DNA of 39,135 nt. It comes from Candidatus Odoribacter faecigallinarum. Lineage in GTDB: Bacteria > Bacteroidota > Bacteroidia > Bacteroidales > Marinifilaceae. Location of the stretch: NCBI GenBank assembly GCA_019114285.1, contig DXFT01000057.1, positions 1 through 39,135 on the forward strand, written 5' to 3'. Below the pieces are notes generated by a model. That model saw only the letters and a program-made list of their open reading frames with translations. It was not told the origin of the DNA and did no database searches. The translations under genes were made by a program, and so were the position numbers. Positions 29,405 through 39,135 of this stretch are shown piece by piece; positions within the stretch are counted from its first letter, which is position 1, and every line of letters begins with the position of its first letter.

Positions 29405-31060
29405 TTATTTCATTACTTTTATTTTCAACTCCCGCTTATTCCCAGCCAAATCTTTCACCATGACACACACCGTATTCCATTCTCCCCGGACAAAAGCCGG
29501 CTCACCAAGGCTACATTGCAAAATGGCAGTCCGGGGATCATAACTAAAAAGACACCAGCGCCCGTTCACTTCTCCCCTGTAATCCGTAATGCCAGAAAAA
29601 TCATCCTTAATCCGGAAACGCAATTTACCCCCGGCAACCTTTCCCTCATACGTAATCTTCGGAGCAACCGTATCTATTGCCACTCCATAACGCGCCAAAT
29701 AAGGAACTGAAGCCTCCAATCCCCTGGATGTATGAGAAGTGGCAAGAGGATAACACCTACCATTAGGCGTCACCTCGCATATCAACGCCTGAGGACAAAA
29801 ATTCCCCCGTACAAAAAGCCGGGCTCTTTTTAATAAAGGTACCTCCTCTCTCGCCAACACCAACAAAGAATCCCCAAACCTATCATCATATTCAACCTCA
29901 CACACCCTGGCAACAGATGAAAACAAAGAGGAAGAATCCAATTCCACCTGCCACCTGCCCGTCTTCAAAACATAGGATTTGTCATAAAACAACAAATCCC
30001 CGTCCATACTGTCTCTCGCAACCTCCTCCCCTCCCTCCAAACACAAACGCACCGACGAATGATTGCCATTAATATCCGCCAAAGAAACAGACACCTTGAC
30101 CAAACTATCCGGCAAAACCTTTATACTGCCTCCAGCTTTCGATACCACACCAAACAATTGTTCATGATAATGCCCAAAACAGCGATAAACAGTTTCTTGA
30201 CGTTTATAGCCATGAAAATCTTTCACCTCATTGACCAAACGGGAATGGTCAAAAGAACAAGAATCTACAGAAAAAGCAAAAACAGTATCCTGACCGACTG
30301 CAAGCGCAAGACGGTAAATTCCCAATTTGTTCCAGGAACCTTCCATATAATCCATGGCAAAAACTCCTATTCCTATCCTGCCGGACGGCACGACAACATG
30401 CCCGGCATCATACATTCCTGCCGACACACGCTCCACCGGGCAAGACTGCAACAAGCGAACCACGCCGTTTTCTCCGATACCATATAAATATAGGCGTTTT
30501 ACAACCGGACGCGTGCGGTCCTTCACTGGATAATAACGCAAAGGATTCAACGTATGTTCGGTCCGTGTATTTCGAACCTCAAAATGAAGATGGGGACCTC
30601 CGGAAGAACCGGTATTCCCACTATAAGCCAAGGTATCCCCCGCCTGGTAAAACAAATGACGAGCGTGCAAATCCACATCAATTTTAAAACTCTCATGTGC
30701 ATATTGCAAATCCCGCACCACCTCTGCCAAACGGGGTTCAAACCTCTGAAGATGCCCATACACCGTTGTTGTTCCATCCGCATGCTCCATGTACAAAGCA
30801 TAACCATACCCTGTCGGAGAAACAGAAACCCGCGCTACAATTCCGTCTTTGACATTCCGGACAGGCAACCCCTCTTTCCCTCCAGTCTTAATATCAATGC
30901 CGGAATGGAAATGAGTCGCCCGCAACTCCCCAAAATTCCCGCTCAAAAGCAAATCCCCTTCCACAGGAAATACACGTTCCTGCCCCAACAAAAACAAAGG
31001 GCTCATTAGCAAAAACTTAACAAAAATGTAACACAGTGCGTTTATCGGCATTTTTTTCAT
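29405..31060 (-). CDS. M23 family metallopeptidase, periplasmic
   Basis: Signal peptide; ATHFHSGIDIKTGGKEGLPVRNVKDGIVARV ... GNTGSSGGPHLHFEVR. Confidence 0.92.
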   Translation of the reverse strand: MKKMPINALCYIFVKFLLMSPLFLLGQERVFPVEGDLLLSGNFGELRATHFHSGIDIKTGGKEGLPVRNVKDGIVARVSVSPTGYGYALYMEHADGTTTVYGHLQRFEPRLAEVVRDLQYAHESFKIDVDLHARHLFYQAGDTLAYSGNTGSSGGPHLHFEVRNTRTEHTLNPLRYYPVKDRTRPVVKRLYLYGIGENGVVRLLQSCPVERVSAGMYDAGHVVVPSGRIGIGVFAMDYMEGSWNKLGIYRLALAVGQDTVFAFSVDSCSFDHSRLVNEVKDFHGYKRQETVYRCFGHYHEQLFGVVSKAGGSIKVLPDSLVKVSVSLADINGNHSSVRLCLEGGEEVARDSMDGDLLFYDKSYVLKTGRWQVELDSSSLFSSVARVCEVEYDDRFGDSLLVLAREEVPLLKRARLFVRGNFCPQALICEVTPNGRCYPLATSHTSRGLEASVPYLARYGVAIDTVAPKITYEGKVAGGKLRFRIKDDFSGITDYRGEVNGRWCLFSYDPRTAILQCSLGEPAFVRGEWNTVCVMVKDLAGNKRELKIKVMK

Positions 31061-31088
31061 CACAAAAAAAATTATCATTTTTCCAGTG

Positions 31089-31096
31089 CAAATATA
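31089..31096 (-). promoter_or_regulatory. -7 element of the M23 peptidase gene, divergent from the zap promoter
   Basis: Minus strand TATATTTG. Confidence 0.45.
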
Positions 31097-31129
31097 TTCA
31101 AGAGTCTTGACAATTTAAATAATTCTTCC

Positions 31130-31137
31130 TACCTTTG
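31130..31137 (+). promoter_or_regulatory. -7 element of the zap operon
   Basis: TACCTTTG 19 nt before the first ATG. Confidence 0.5.
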
Positions 31138-31155
31138 TCATGAAAAGTAAAGGTT

Positions 31156-31446
31156 ATGGCAGCAAAAATAGATATAGTTGTTAACGAACTTGACTTTAAA
31201 ATTGAGAAACTGATAAAACAATATATACACTCTTTGGAAGAGAACAAAAGTTTGAAAGACGACATCAACGAGTTAAAAAACAAACTGGAAATTCTGGAAG
31301 AAGAGAAACATGATTTAGAAAATAAATTAAAAACAGCCAGAACGGCTAACGCGGTTGCAAGGGGAGAATACAACAAGGATGGAAAATCGCAGATAAACCG
31401 GCTGGTGCGGGAAATTGACAAATGTATTGCTCTTTTGAACAATTGA
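31156..31446 (+). CDS. Coiled-coil protein (ZapB-like) preceding ZapA
   Basis: 96 aa, heptad-rich (LEENKSLKDDINELKNKLEILEEEKHDLENKL), stop adjacent to zapA start. Confidence 0.65.
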   Translation: MAAKIDIVVNELDFKIEKLIKQYIHSLEENKSLKDDINELKNKLEILEEEKHDLENKLKTARTANAVARGEYNKDGKSQINRLVREIDKCIALLNN

Positions 31447-31447
31447 T

Positions 31448-31720
31448 ATGGATGAAAAACGCAGTATTAACCTCACGATAGACGGCATTCCGATGAACCT
31501 GATTATACAGGCGTCAGAAGAAGAGATTGTCAGGAAAGCGGCAAAAGAGATTAATGAACGCGTTTCAAAATATAAATCCGGGTACACAGAACCGGAGTCA
31601 TTTTATTTTTTAGCTTATGCGACATTGCAATACGCCATAAAGGCAATGCAACAGGAACAAAAGCTGGAAGAGATAGAAAAAATTAGTTCAAAACTTGATG
31701 AATACATCAAGACGGAGTAA
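31448..31720 (+). CDS. zapA: Cell division protein ZapA
   Basis: SINLTIDGIPMNLIIQASEEEIVRKAAKEINERVSKYKSGY. Confidence 0.85.
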   Translation: MDEKRSINLTIDGIPMNLIIQASEEEIVRKAAKEINERVSKYKSGYTEPESFYFLAYATLQYAIKAMQQEQKLEEIEKISSKLDEYIKTE

Positions 31721-31744
31721 TTTTAAAAGAGTTCTTTGAATTAA

Positions 31745-31934
31745 GATATTCCCGCATTATTTCGACTTTAAGCGAAAAACTCAACACTCAAACAATTAGA
31801 GCGGACGCTTTATTTGCACAAGACAGGCCTCAACTCTTCGGAGTTCCTTCGGGACGGTGGAAGTCTGAATCAAATGGCAGCTCTACCCGTGTCATACAGG
31901 GGTTTTATTAAAAAGAAATAATGCGGGATTTTTT
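31745..31934 (+). ncRNA. ssrS: 6S RNA
   Basis: Non-coding 190 nt between zapA and rny; terminal stem CCCGCATTATTTC (31751-31763) / GAAATAATGCGGG (31915-31927), large internal bubble, T-run at 3' end. Confidence 0.75.
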
Positions 31935-31977
31935 ATGGGATATAATATTATTACAAATCAATAATTAATAAATAAAC

Positions 31978-33513
31978 ATGTACACAACAATCATAATAGC
32001 AGTAGTGGCTTTGGTGGTAGGCATGGGTTGCGGATGGATGGTTCTACGACTCATCATGAAACACCGGGCACAAAACATCATTAAAGAAGCAGAGGCTGAA
32101 GCAGAAGTCATCAAAAAAGACAAAATCTTGCAAGCCAAGGAAAAATTCCTGCAAATCAAAGCCGAACATGAAAAACAAGTTGCAGCCCGCAATAATAAAT
32201 TGCAGCAAGCAGAAAATAAACTGAAACAACAGGAGACAGAGGTTTCCCGCAAATTAGAAGAAATCCAGCGAAAGACAAAAGAGATTCAAAGTCAACAGAA
32301 CAACATTGACATGCAGAAAGAGTTGATAGAGAAGAAAAACAATGAACTGGAAAAACTAAAAAAACAGCAAATTGAACAACTGGAAGCCATCTCAGGCATG
32401 TCCGGAGAGCAGGCAAAGGAAAAACTCATCAACTCCCTAAAAGACGAAGCTGAAGCAGAAGCAGTCTCATACGTCAATGAAATCATGGAAGAAGCGAAGA
32501 TGACTGCCAACATGGAAGCGAAAAAAATTGTCATCAAGACAATACAACGGGTGGCAACGGAAACTGCCATTGAAAATGCAGTATCCATCTTTCATATAGA
32601 CTCTGACGAAATCAAAGGACGCATCATCGGACGGGAAGGCAGAAACATCCGGGCGTTAGAAGCTGCGACCGGTGTTGAAATCATTGTGGACGATACCCCG
32701 GAAGCCATTGTACTCTCCGGTTTCGACCCGGTACGCCGGGAAATAGCCCGCTTGTCCTTGCACCAACTGGTCACGGATGGGCGCATCCACCCCGCACGTA
32801 TCGAGGAAGTAGTAAATAAGGTAAAAAAACAAATCGAGGAAGAAATCATTGAAACAGGAAAACGCACCACGATTGACCTGGGCATCCACGGCTTGCATCC
32901 TGAACTGATACGCCTCATCGGCAAAATGAAATACCGTTCCTCTTACGGGCAGAACCTCCTGCAACATGCCCGCGAAACAGCAAACCTCTGTGCCATCATG
33001 GCGGCAGAATTAGGCTTGAATGTCAAAAAAGCAAAACGGGCTGGCTTGTTGCATGATATAGGCAAAGTACCCGATGACGAGCCGGAACTCCCACATGCTA
33101 TCTTAGGCATGCAGTTAGCAGAAAAATACAAGGAAAAACCGGACATTTGCAATGCCATCGGTGCACACCATGAAGAAATAGAAATGACCACGCTCATCGC
33201 CCCCATCGTACAAGCCTGCGATGCCATATCAGGAGCACGTCCCGGTGCTCGCCGTGAAGTCGTGGAATCATACATTAAACGCTTAAAAGACATGGAAGAC
33301 CTTGCCTTGTCCTATAACGGCGTAGTGAAGACATACGCCATCCAGGCAGGAAGGGAATTGCGGGTTGTTGTCGGAAGTGAAAAAATATCCGATGCGGAAG
33401 CAGAAAAAATATCCTTCGACATCGCCAAAAGGATTCAAGACGAAATGACCTATCCGGGACAGGTAAAAGTAACGGTCATTCGGGAAACAAGGGCCATCAG
33501 TTATGCCAAATAA
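31978..33513 (+). CDS. rny: Ribonuclease Y
   Basis: N-terminal TM, long coiled coil, KH motif [42 protein letters not shown] domain GLLHDIGKV. Confidence 0.97.
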   Translation: MYTTIIIAVVALVVGMGCGWMVLRLIMKHRAQNIIKEAEAEAEVIKKDKILQAKEKFLQIKAEHEKQVAARNNKLQQAENKLKQQETEVSRKLEEIQRKTKEIQSQQNNIDMQKELIEKKNNELEKLKKQQIEQLEAISGMSGEQAKEKLINSLKDEAEAEAVSYVNEIMEEAKMTANMEAKKIVIKTIQRVATETAIENAVSIFHIDSDEIKGRIIGREGRNIRALEAATGVEIIVDDTPEAIVLSGFDPVRREIARLSLHQLVTDGRIHPARIEEVVNKVKKQIEEEIIETGKRTTIDLGIHGLHPELIRLIGKMKYRSSYGQNLLQHARETANLCAIMAAELGLNVKKAKRAGLLHDIGKVPDDEPELPHAILGMQLAEKYKEKPDICNAIGAHHEEIEMTTLIAPIVQACDAISGARPGARREVVESYIKRLKDMEDLALSYNGVVKTYAIQAGRELRVVVGSEKISDAEAEKISFDIAKRIQDEMTYPGQVKVTVIRETRAISYAK

Positions 33514-33665
33514 CAAAGAAAAAACAAACAAGCATTAAGCCTTGATTTTAAACATTTCTTTTATAATTCAACAACAGAAAAAGCATCCTCCCCAGGGTGC
33601 TTTTTTTCAATCGCCCCCTCCCAATTTATTTCACCACAAGAATTTCAAAAATGGATAGAATCTGT

Positions 33666-33673
33666 TATATTTG
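33666..33673 (+). promoter_or_regulatory. -7 element of hisS
   Basis: TATATTTG 30 nt upstream of the hisS ATG. Confidence 0.45.
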
Positions 33674-33703
33674 CAAACACGAAAAAAATCAAATTATAAA
33701 CAA

Positions 33704-35068
33704 ATGGCACAGACACCTTCTATCCCAAAAGGCACAAGGGACTATTCACCGGACATCATGGTGAAACGCAACTACATATTCGACACCATCAAAAGCGTAT
33801 TCAAACTCTATGGCTACCAACCGCTGGAAACGCCAGCCATGGAAAACCTGTCCACCCTCATGGGGAAATATGGAGAAGAAGGGGACAAATTGCTGTTCAA
33901 AATACTGAACTCAGGCGACTTCCTTGCCCAGGTACCCGAAAACGAACTGTTGGAACGCAACAGCATCAGGCTGACCAACAAAATATCGGAGAAAGGATTG
34001 CGATACGACTTGACCGTTCCTTTTGCCCGCTTCGTGGTACAACACCAAAGCGAATTGACCTTCCCCTTCAAGCGCTATCAGATACAACCCGTATGGCGTG
34101 CGGACCGTCCTCAAAAAGGACGCTATCGGGAATTTTACCAATGCGATGTCGATGTCGTAGGCAGCGACTCGTTATTGCACGAAGTCGAACTCATCCAAAT
34201 GGTGGATGAAGTCTATCGCCGGCTGCACATCAACGTCCGTCTCCTCATCAATAACCGGAAAATCCTAGCGGGCATCGCTGAAACCATCGGCCACCCGGAC
34301 AAATTGACCGACATCACAGTCGCCATTGACAAAATGGACAAAATCGGGGGTGACGCCGTCAATGCCGAGTTGCGCGAAAAAGGCATCGACGAAACCGCCA
34401 TCGAAAAACTCCAACCCATCCTGAACCTCCAAGGTTCCAACAACGAAAAACTGGAACGCCTTCAGGGAATCCTGCAAAACAGCCCCACCGGCTTAAAAGG
34501 AATCGAAGAACTGACCACCGTATTCAATTACCTGGAAGGCTTATCCATAGGTACGGAAGTCAAATTAGACCTGACCTTGGCACGCGGACTAAGCTACTAC
34601 ACAGGCGCCATCTTCGAGGTCAAAGCCCTGGACGTGCAAATTGGCAGCATCACCGGAGGCGGGCGCTACGATGACCTCACGGGCATCTTCGGATTGAAAA
34701 ACATGTCGGGGGTAGGCATCTCATTCGGTGCAGACCGCATTTTCGATGTCATGCAGCAATTAAACCTGTTCCCCGAAGACAATAAAGCAACCACCCAAAT
34801 ACTCTTTGTCAATTTTGGAGCAAAAGAAGAACGCTACTGCCTTCCCCTGATGCAACAATTGCGGGCGGCAGGCATCAACACCGAAATCTACCCCGAACCG
34901 GCAAAGATGAAAAAACAGATGGGCTATGCCGACAAAAAAGGCATTCCATTCGTGGCATTGGTCGGAGAAACAGAAATGCAAGAAAACAAAATAGCCCTGA
35001 AAAACATGGCAACCGGTGAACAACAAAACATCACGCTTGCCCAGGCTGTTGAAATCCTAAAAAAATAA
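33704..35068 (+). CDS. hisS: Histidine--tRNA ligase
   Basis: [49 protein letters not shown]; start at [10 protein letters not shown]. Confidence 0.97.
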   Translation: MAQTPSIPKGTRDYSPDIMVKRNYIFDTIKSVFKLYGYQPLETPAMENLSTLMGKYGEEGDKLLFKILNSGDFLAQVPENELLERNSIRLTNKISEKGLRYDLTVPFARFVVQHQSELTFPFKRYQIQPVWRADRPQKGRYREFYQCDVDVVGSDSLLHEVELIQMVDEVYRRLHINVRLLINNRKILAGIAETIGHPDKLTDITVAIDKMDKIGGDAVNAELREKGIDETAIEKLQPILNLQGSNNEKLERLQGILQNSPTGLKGIEELTTVFNYLEGLSIGTEVKLDLTLARGLSYYTGAIFEVKALDVQIGSITGGGRYDDLTGIFGLKNMSGVGISFGADRIFDVMQQLNLFPEDNKATTQILFVNFGAKEERYCLPLMQQLRAAGINTEIYPEPAKMKKQMGYADKKGIPFVALVGETEMQENKIALKNMATGEQQNITLAQAVEILKK

Positions 35069-35163
35069 ACAGCCATGCATATCCGTAGAAAAGAACATCG
35101 CCCCTTAAAAAGCCATGGATATGACTCCAGATGTCCGTGAAAAAACATCTTCCTCCCCACATA

Positions 35164-35196
35164 CCCACCGTCCGGCAATCTTTTGCCTCAGGTGGG
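35164..35196 (+). promoter_or_regulatory. Hairpin between hisS and hutH
   Basis: CCCACC-gtcc-GGCAA-tctt-TTGCC-tca-GGTGGG. Confidence 0.5.
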
Positions 35197-35238
35197 AAAT
35201 AATTATTTACTATTAGACAAAACTAAAATTTAAATACC

Positions 35239-36744
35239 ATGATACATTACATATCTCCGGCGCCGCTGACTTTCGAAGCCATCGACACCATTTTAAATAA
35301 ACACTACACCCTGGCACTCTCAGAAGAGAGCAAGAAAGTGATAAATGACTGTAAAGCCTACTTGGACCATAAAATCGAAACATCGGAAAAACCGCTTTAC
35401 GGCATTACCACCGGTTTCGGCTCATTATGCAAAATCAGCATTTCCAAAGAAGACCTGAGCCAATTGCAAGCAAATCTGGTCATGTCGCATGCCTGCAGCA
35501 TCGGCAACCCCATCCAAAAGGACATCATCCGCCTTATGCTGCTTCTGAAAGCGCATGCCCTGTCCCTCGGCAAATCCGGAGTACAGCTGGCAACCGTGGA
35601 ACGCATCATCGACATGTTCAACCATGACGTGCTGCCCGTTGTCCGGGAATTAGGCTCATTAGGCGCTTCCGGAGACCTCGCACCCCTTGCCAACCTCTTC
35701 CTCCCCTTGATTGGAAAAGGAGAAGTATGGTATGAAGGAGAAATCCGTTCCGCTGAAGAAATCAACCAGAAATTCAATTGGGAGCCCATCCGCTTGGGAG
35801 CAAAAGAAGGTTTGGCACTGCTAAACGGAACCCAATTCATGAGTTCCCATGCCGTCTATGCCCTGCTGAAAGCATTCAAAATTGCCAAATACGCAGACAT
35901 CATCGGCGCCATTTCCCTGGATGCCTACGACGGACGCATAGACCCCTTCCTGCCGCAGATACAGGAAGCCCGTCCCCATCCCGGACAAATCGAGACTGCC
36001 CGCAACATCCGCGCCCTGCTCGAAGGCTCCGAATTCCAGAAAAAGGAAAAGACCAGGGTACAGGACCCCTATTCTTTCCGCTGCATCCCGCAGGTACACG
36101 GCGCTTGCAAAGACAGCATCATGTACGTAGCCTCTGTTGTAGAACGTGAAATCAATTCCGTGACCGACAACCCGACCATCTTCTCGGAAGACGACCTCAT
36201 CATCTCAGGCGGCAATTTCCACGGTGAACCCTTGGCATTGGTACTGGACTTCCTGAGCATTGCCGTGGCAGAATTGGGCAGCATCTCCGAGCGCCGCACC
36301 TACCGCCTGATATCCGGCGACCGCGGCAACATCCCGGAATTCCTCGTTGCCAACCCCGGCTTGAACTCCGGCTTCATGATTCCGCAATACGCCGCCGCTG
36401 CCATTGTCAGCAAAAACAAACAACTGTGTACTCCCTGCTCCGTTGATTCCATTCCCTCTTCCAATGAACAGGAAGACCACGTGAGCATGGGCGGCAACGC
36501 CGCTGTCAAAGCCGTGCAAGTCATGGAGAATGTAGAACGCATCCTTGCCATCGAGCTGATGAATGCCGCGCAAGCCATCGACCTGCAACGCCCCACAAAA
36601 ACCTCTCCCTACTTGGAGAAATTCCTGGAAGAGTTCCGGAGCGTCGTGCCGTTCAACAGCATTGACCGCGTGATGTACAAAGACATTGACGCTGCCACCG
36701 ACTTTTTGCGTTACGGCGATTTCGAAGCCAACCCGCAAGCATAA
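35239..36744 (+). CDS. hutH: Histidine ammonia-lyase (aromatic amino acid lyase family)
   Basis: MIO motif GSLGASGDLAPLANL; YGITTGFGSL; SVDSIPSSNEQEDHVSMGGNAA. Confidence 0.9.
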   Translation: MIHYISPAPLTFEAIDTILNKHYTLALSEESKKVINDCKAYLDHKIETSEKPLYGITTGFGSLCKISISKEDLSQLQANLVMSHACSIGNPIQKDIIRLMLLLKAHALSLGKSGVQLATVERIIDMFNHDVLPVVRELGSLGASGDLAPLANLFLPLIGKGEVWYEGEIRSAEEINQKFNWEPIRLGAKEGLALLNGTQFMSSHAVYALLKAFKIAKYADIIGAISLDAYDGRIDPFLPQIQEARPHPGQIETARNIRALLEGSEFQKKEKTRVQDPYSFRCIPQVHGACKDSIMYVASVVEREINSVTDNPTIFSEDDLIISGGNFHGEPLALVLDFLSIAVAELGSISERRTYRLISGDRGNIPEFLVANPGLNSGFMIPQYAAAAIVSKNKQLCTPCSVDSIPSSNEQEDHVSMGGNAAVKAVQVMENVERILAIELMNAAQAIDLQRPTKTSPYLEKFLEEFRSVVPFNSIDRVMYKDIDAATDFLRYGDFEANPQA

Positions 36745-36767
36745 AGTCATCTACTTGCTTTTACCAT

Positions 36768-36799
36768 AAGGGAGGCGCTTACAGGCACCTCCCTTTTTT
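36768..36799 (+). terminator. Terminator after hutH
   Basis: AAGGGAGG-cgcttacaggca-CCTCCCTT followed by TTTT. Confidence 0.8.
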
Positions 36800-36901
36800 C
36801 ATTCCCCCGCCTTTTCTGCCGAAGCACTGTCCTTTCTACCTCTCCCACTTCCCCTCCCTCCTGCTGTGCAATGCCCCTGTCATCGTCTTAGGCTCCCTCT
36901 A

Positions 36902-37102
36902 AAACCATAAATCATTGAGCATTTTACTATATATAATTTATACTTTATTTACATACAAAAGTTATTTACATCCATTTCAAAGCTATTTCTACGGTATTCT
37001 AATAGGGTTTGATTAGGGTTTGAATAGGGTTTGATTAGGTTTAGCTCTCTCTCAACCCTCTGTTAAAGGTTACTTATATGTAAATAAACCATAATTCAAT
37101 GA
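36902..37102. repeat. Intergenic repeat element: 11-bp tandem array bounded by AAACCATAA[A/T]TCA[T/A]TGA direct repeats and TTTATTTACATA inverted repeats
   Basis: DR 36902-36918 and 37086-37102; IR 36944-36955 and 37077-37088; array TAGGGTTTGAT/TAGGGTTTGAA/TAGGGTTTGAT/TAGGTTTAGC at about 37003-37044. Confidence 0.65.
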
Positions 37103-37221
37103 TAGGTTCAGTACCGGTCCTGGCAGACACAAAGCAAGAAAAAATTTATCCGTTCAAAGACAGGATGTGTATGAAAAAATTTACCTACCTTTAGCCTATC
37201 GAATCAAAAAGACAAAAAGCG

Positions 37222-39135
37222 ATGAAACGATATGGCATTTTAATCAGCACGATTCTTATATTAGGAAGCATGGCAAAAGCACAGACCAATGACATGGATT
37301 CGCTCATTGACTACTACCACAAGTACCCCCAACGGGCAATCGAAACAGCGGACAGCCTGTCCAAGGCTGCCCTAAAACAGAAGGACAAGGCACAATGGCT
37401 CCAAGCCTTTATCTTGAAAAACACGTTCCTTCTGAAAAAAGACGAAGGGCTTTACCCGCAGCAATTATCCGAATTGGAAAAGCTCATCCGGGAAGAAAAG
37501 GATGCTGCCGCGCGGAGCATGCTGCACTCCTACGCCGGGGAATTGTACCTGCAATATTACCGCGGCAGGCAATACCAAATCAGCCAGCGCACGGAAATCG
37601 AACAGGAAACGCCGGAGGACATCAACCTCTGGACTGCCGACCTGTTTATCAATAAAATTTGGGAGCATTTACTCGCATCCATTGCCGAAAAGGAAACACT
37701 GCAAAGCACTCCTGCCGAACACTACCAAAAGGCGATGGTGACGGGAGAAGATTCCCGGAGGTTCCGCCCGATGCTGTACGATTTTCTCTGCCACCGGGTG
37801 ATTGACCTGTTGCCGGGAAAAAACACGGCACAAGACACGCTCGGCGCGGAGGCGTTTGCAGAGGCACAGGCATTTGCCCTGTCCCCCGTACAAAAGGCAC
37901 AAAACAGCAATGGCATCCAATTGGGCATCTATAAGGATTTAATCTCATTCCATTTGCAGGACGCCACCCCGGATGCCCTGTTAATGACGGATTTGGAAAG
38001 GTTGTCCTTTGCCTGTCAAGCCTGCAGTTTGGAGCAAAAGGATTCGCTATACGGCAACGCACTGCAACGCCTGGCATTGAAATACGAAGGCAACCCGTTG
38101 GAAGTGGAAATCCTGGCGGAGCAAGCCACTTTGCTACAGCAGAAGGCTTCCTTCTATCCCGTCCCGCCAAGAGAGGAACAACGGACATTGCTCAACCAAG
38201 CCCTCGCTCTTTGCCAGAAAGGCATCCAGAAGCACCCGGATTACGAACGGATAGGATTGTTGAAAGAACTGGTTGCCCAAATTAAACAGCCCTATCTGAG
38301 ATCAAACCTCCCAGCCTACCTTTACCCCGGGGAAACGTTCAATGCCAGCATCCAATATACTAACCTCGAAGCGTTCTACCTGAAAATCTACCGCCTTCCA
38401 GACCGCCTGTTCATGAGGTGGGGACAGGTGAAAGACGAGAACATGCCCAAGTGCTTAATCAAAGAATATGACTTCTGCTTCCCCAAGGACATCGTCCGGC
38501 AAGACTCCGCTTTAAAGATTGAAGGCTTGCCCGCAGGAAATTACCTGATTGAAACGGGTTCGCCAACCATGAAAGAACCAAGAACAAACATTGTCACCTG
38601 TACGCGGATTTATCCTGTTATTGACAGGTTCTCCAATACAAACGGAATCCACGCTTATGATTGGAATAGCGGCAAGCCGATAGCGCACGCCAAAATATTG
38701 GTATATGGCGAGAAGGATGTATTTATCGATTCCCTGAAAACCAACGAGGATGGGTACGCTCTCTATCCCAAGAGACAGAACGATCTCCTGTATTTCCAAA
38801 TTATCAATGCAGAAAACCCAGCAGGAGTAGCCTTTGAGGGTTCATACATTCTCCATCAGGACTTGAATCCCAGTTCACTTACCTGCAGATTGATAACTGA
38901 CCGGACGATTTACCGTCCAGGACAAACGGTCTATTACAAGGGCTATTGCTGGCTTGCCACCAAGGACACGCTTTGCGCACGGACAGGTCTGGAAGAGAAG
39001 GTCACTTTTTATGATGCCAATGGGCAGGAGCTTGCCAGCCAAGAGGTGCGCACCAACCGTTATGGCACCGTCAGCGGATCGTTCGTGATTCCCCGGAATG
39101 CCTTGAACGGCACTTTCGTCCTGAAATACGGCGGT
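37222..39135 (+). CDS. Alpha-2-macroglobulin family protein (MG2 domain), 3' truncated by window end
   Basis: Open frame of 638 codons with no stop: MKRYGILISTILILGSMAKAQTNDMDSL ... LTCRLITDRTIYRPGQTVYYKGYCWLATKDT; absent from the ORF track. Confidence 0.85.
   Translation, partial: MKRYGILISTILILGSMAKAQTNDMDSLIDYYHKYPQRAIETADSLSKAALKQKDKAQWLQAFILKNTFLLKKDEGLYPQQLSELEKLIREEKDAAARSMLHSYAGELYLQYYRGRQYQISQRTEIEQETPEDINLWTADLFINKIWEHLLASIAEKETLQSTPAEHYQKAMVTGEDSRRFRPMLYDFLCHRVIDLLPGKNTAQDTLGAEAFAEAQAFALSPVQKAQNSNGIQLGIYKDLISFHLQDATPDALLMTDLERLSFACQACSLEQKDSLYGNALQRLALKYEGNPLEVEILAEQATLLQQKASFYPVPPREEQRTLLNQALALCQKGIQKHPDYERIGLLKELVAQIKQPYLRSNLPAYLYPGETFNASIQYTNLEAFYLKIYRLPDRLFMRWGQVKDENMPKCLIKEYDFCFPKDIVRQDSALKIEGLPAGNYLIETGSPTMKEPRTNIVTCTRIYPVIDRFSNTNGIHAYDWNSGKPIAHAKILVYGEKDVFIDSLKTNEDGYALYPKRQNDLLYFQIINAENPAGVAFEGSYILHQDLNPSSLTCRLITDRTIYRPGQTVYYKGYCWLATKDTLCARTGLEEKVTFYDANGQELASQEVRTNRYGTVSGSFVIPRNALNGTFVLKYGG

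Noticed and set aside
37003-37044. Tandem repeats considered as a CRISPR array
   Set aside because: Units are 11 bp, contiguous, with no spacers and no cas genes nearby.
37395-38188. Short ORFs on both strands at 37.4-38.2 kb
   Set aside because: They overlap the open A2M-family frame and have shadow-ORF composition.

Overview
Chromosomal housekeeping and surface-polysaccharide segment of a Bacteroidales (Bacteroidota) genome. The phylum is supported by TTTG/TAnnTTTG promoters, DUF5606, the ZapA-6S RNA-RNase Y order and the gene content. Left part (+ strand): YbbR-like protein, coaE, TerB/DnaJ protein, DUF5606, a tRNA1(Val) methyltransferase-like protein, a ROK kinase with a structured leader, a lipoprotein that looks like a GH92 glycosidase lacking its catalytic barrel, Wzi, and a GT4-GT9 fusion that converges on and overlaps an O-antigen ligase. 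Middle (- strand): OsmC, YraN, then rpoC-rpoB-rplL-rplJ-rplA-rplK-nusG-secE, tRNA-Trp(CCA), tuf, hpf, a XerC-like recombinase and rpsU. Right part: TPR protein, M23 peptidase, ZapB-like and ZapA, 6S RNA, rny, hisS, a histidine ammonia-lyase, and an alpha-2-macroglobulin-like gene cut by the window end and missing from the ORF track. I saw no CRISPR array, IS element, prophage or defence island. The best leads are (1) a dispersed 11-bp-period tandem repeat element present in two intergenic regions 24 kb apart with a shared GCTATTTCTnnnGTATTC flank, (2) the barrel-less GH92 protein, (3) the GT4-GT9 fusion, (4) a frameshifted coding remnant hidden between the porin and OsmC genes, and (5) leader-peptide/hairpin arrangements upstream of the ROK kinase and of hutH. 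All calls are by eye; no database searches were run.
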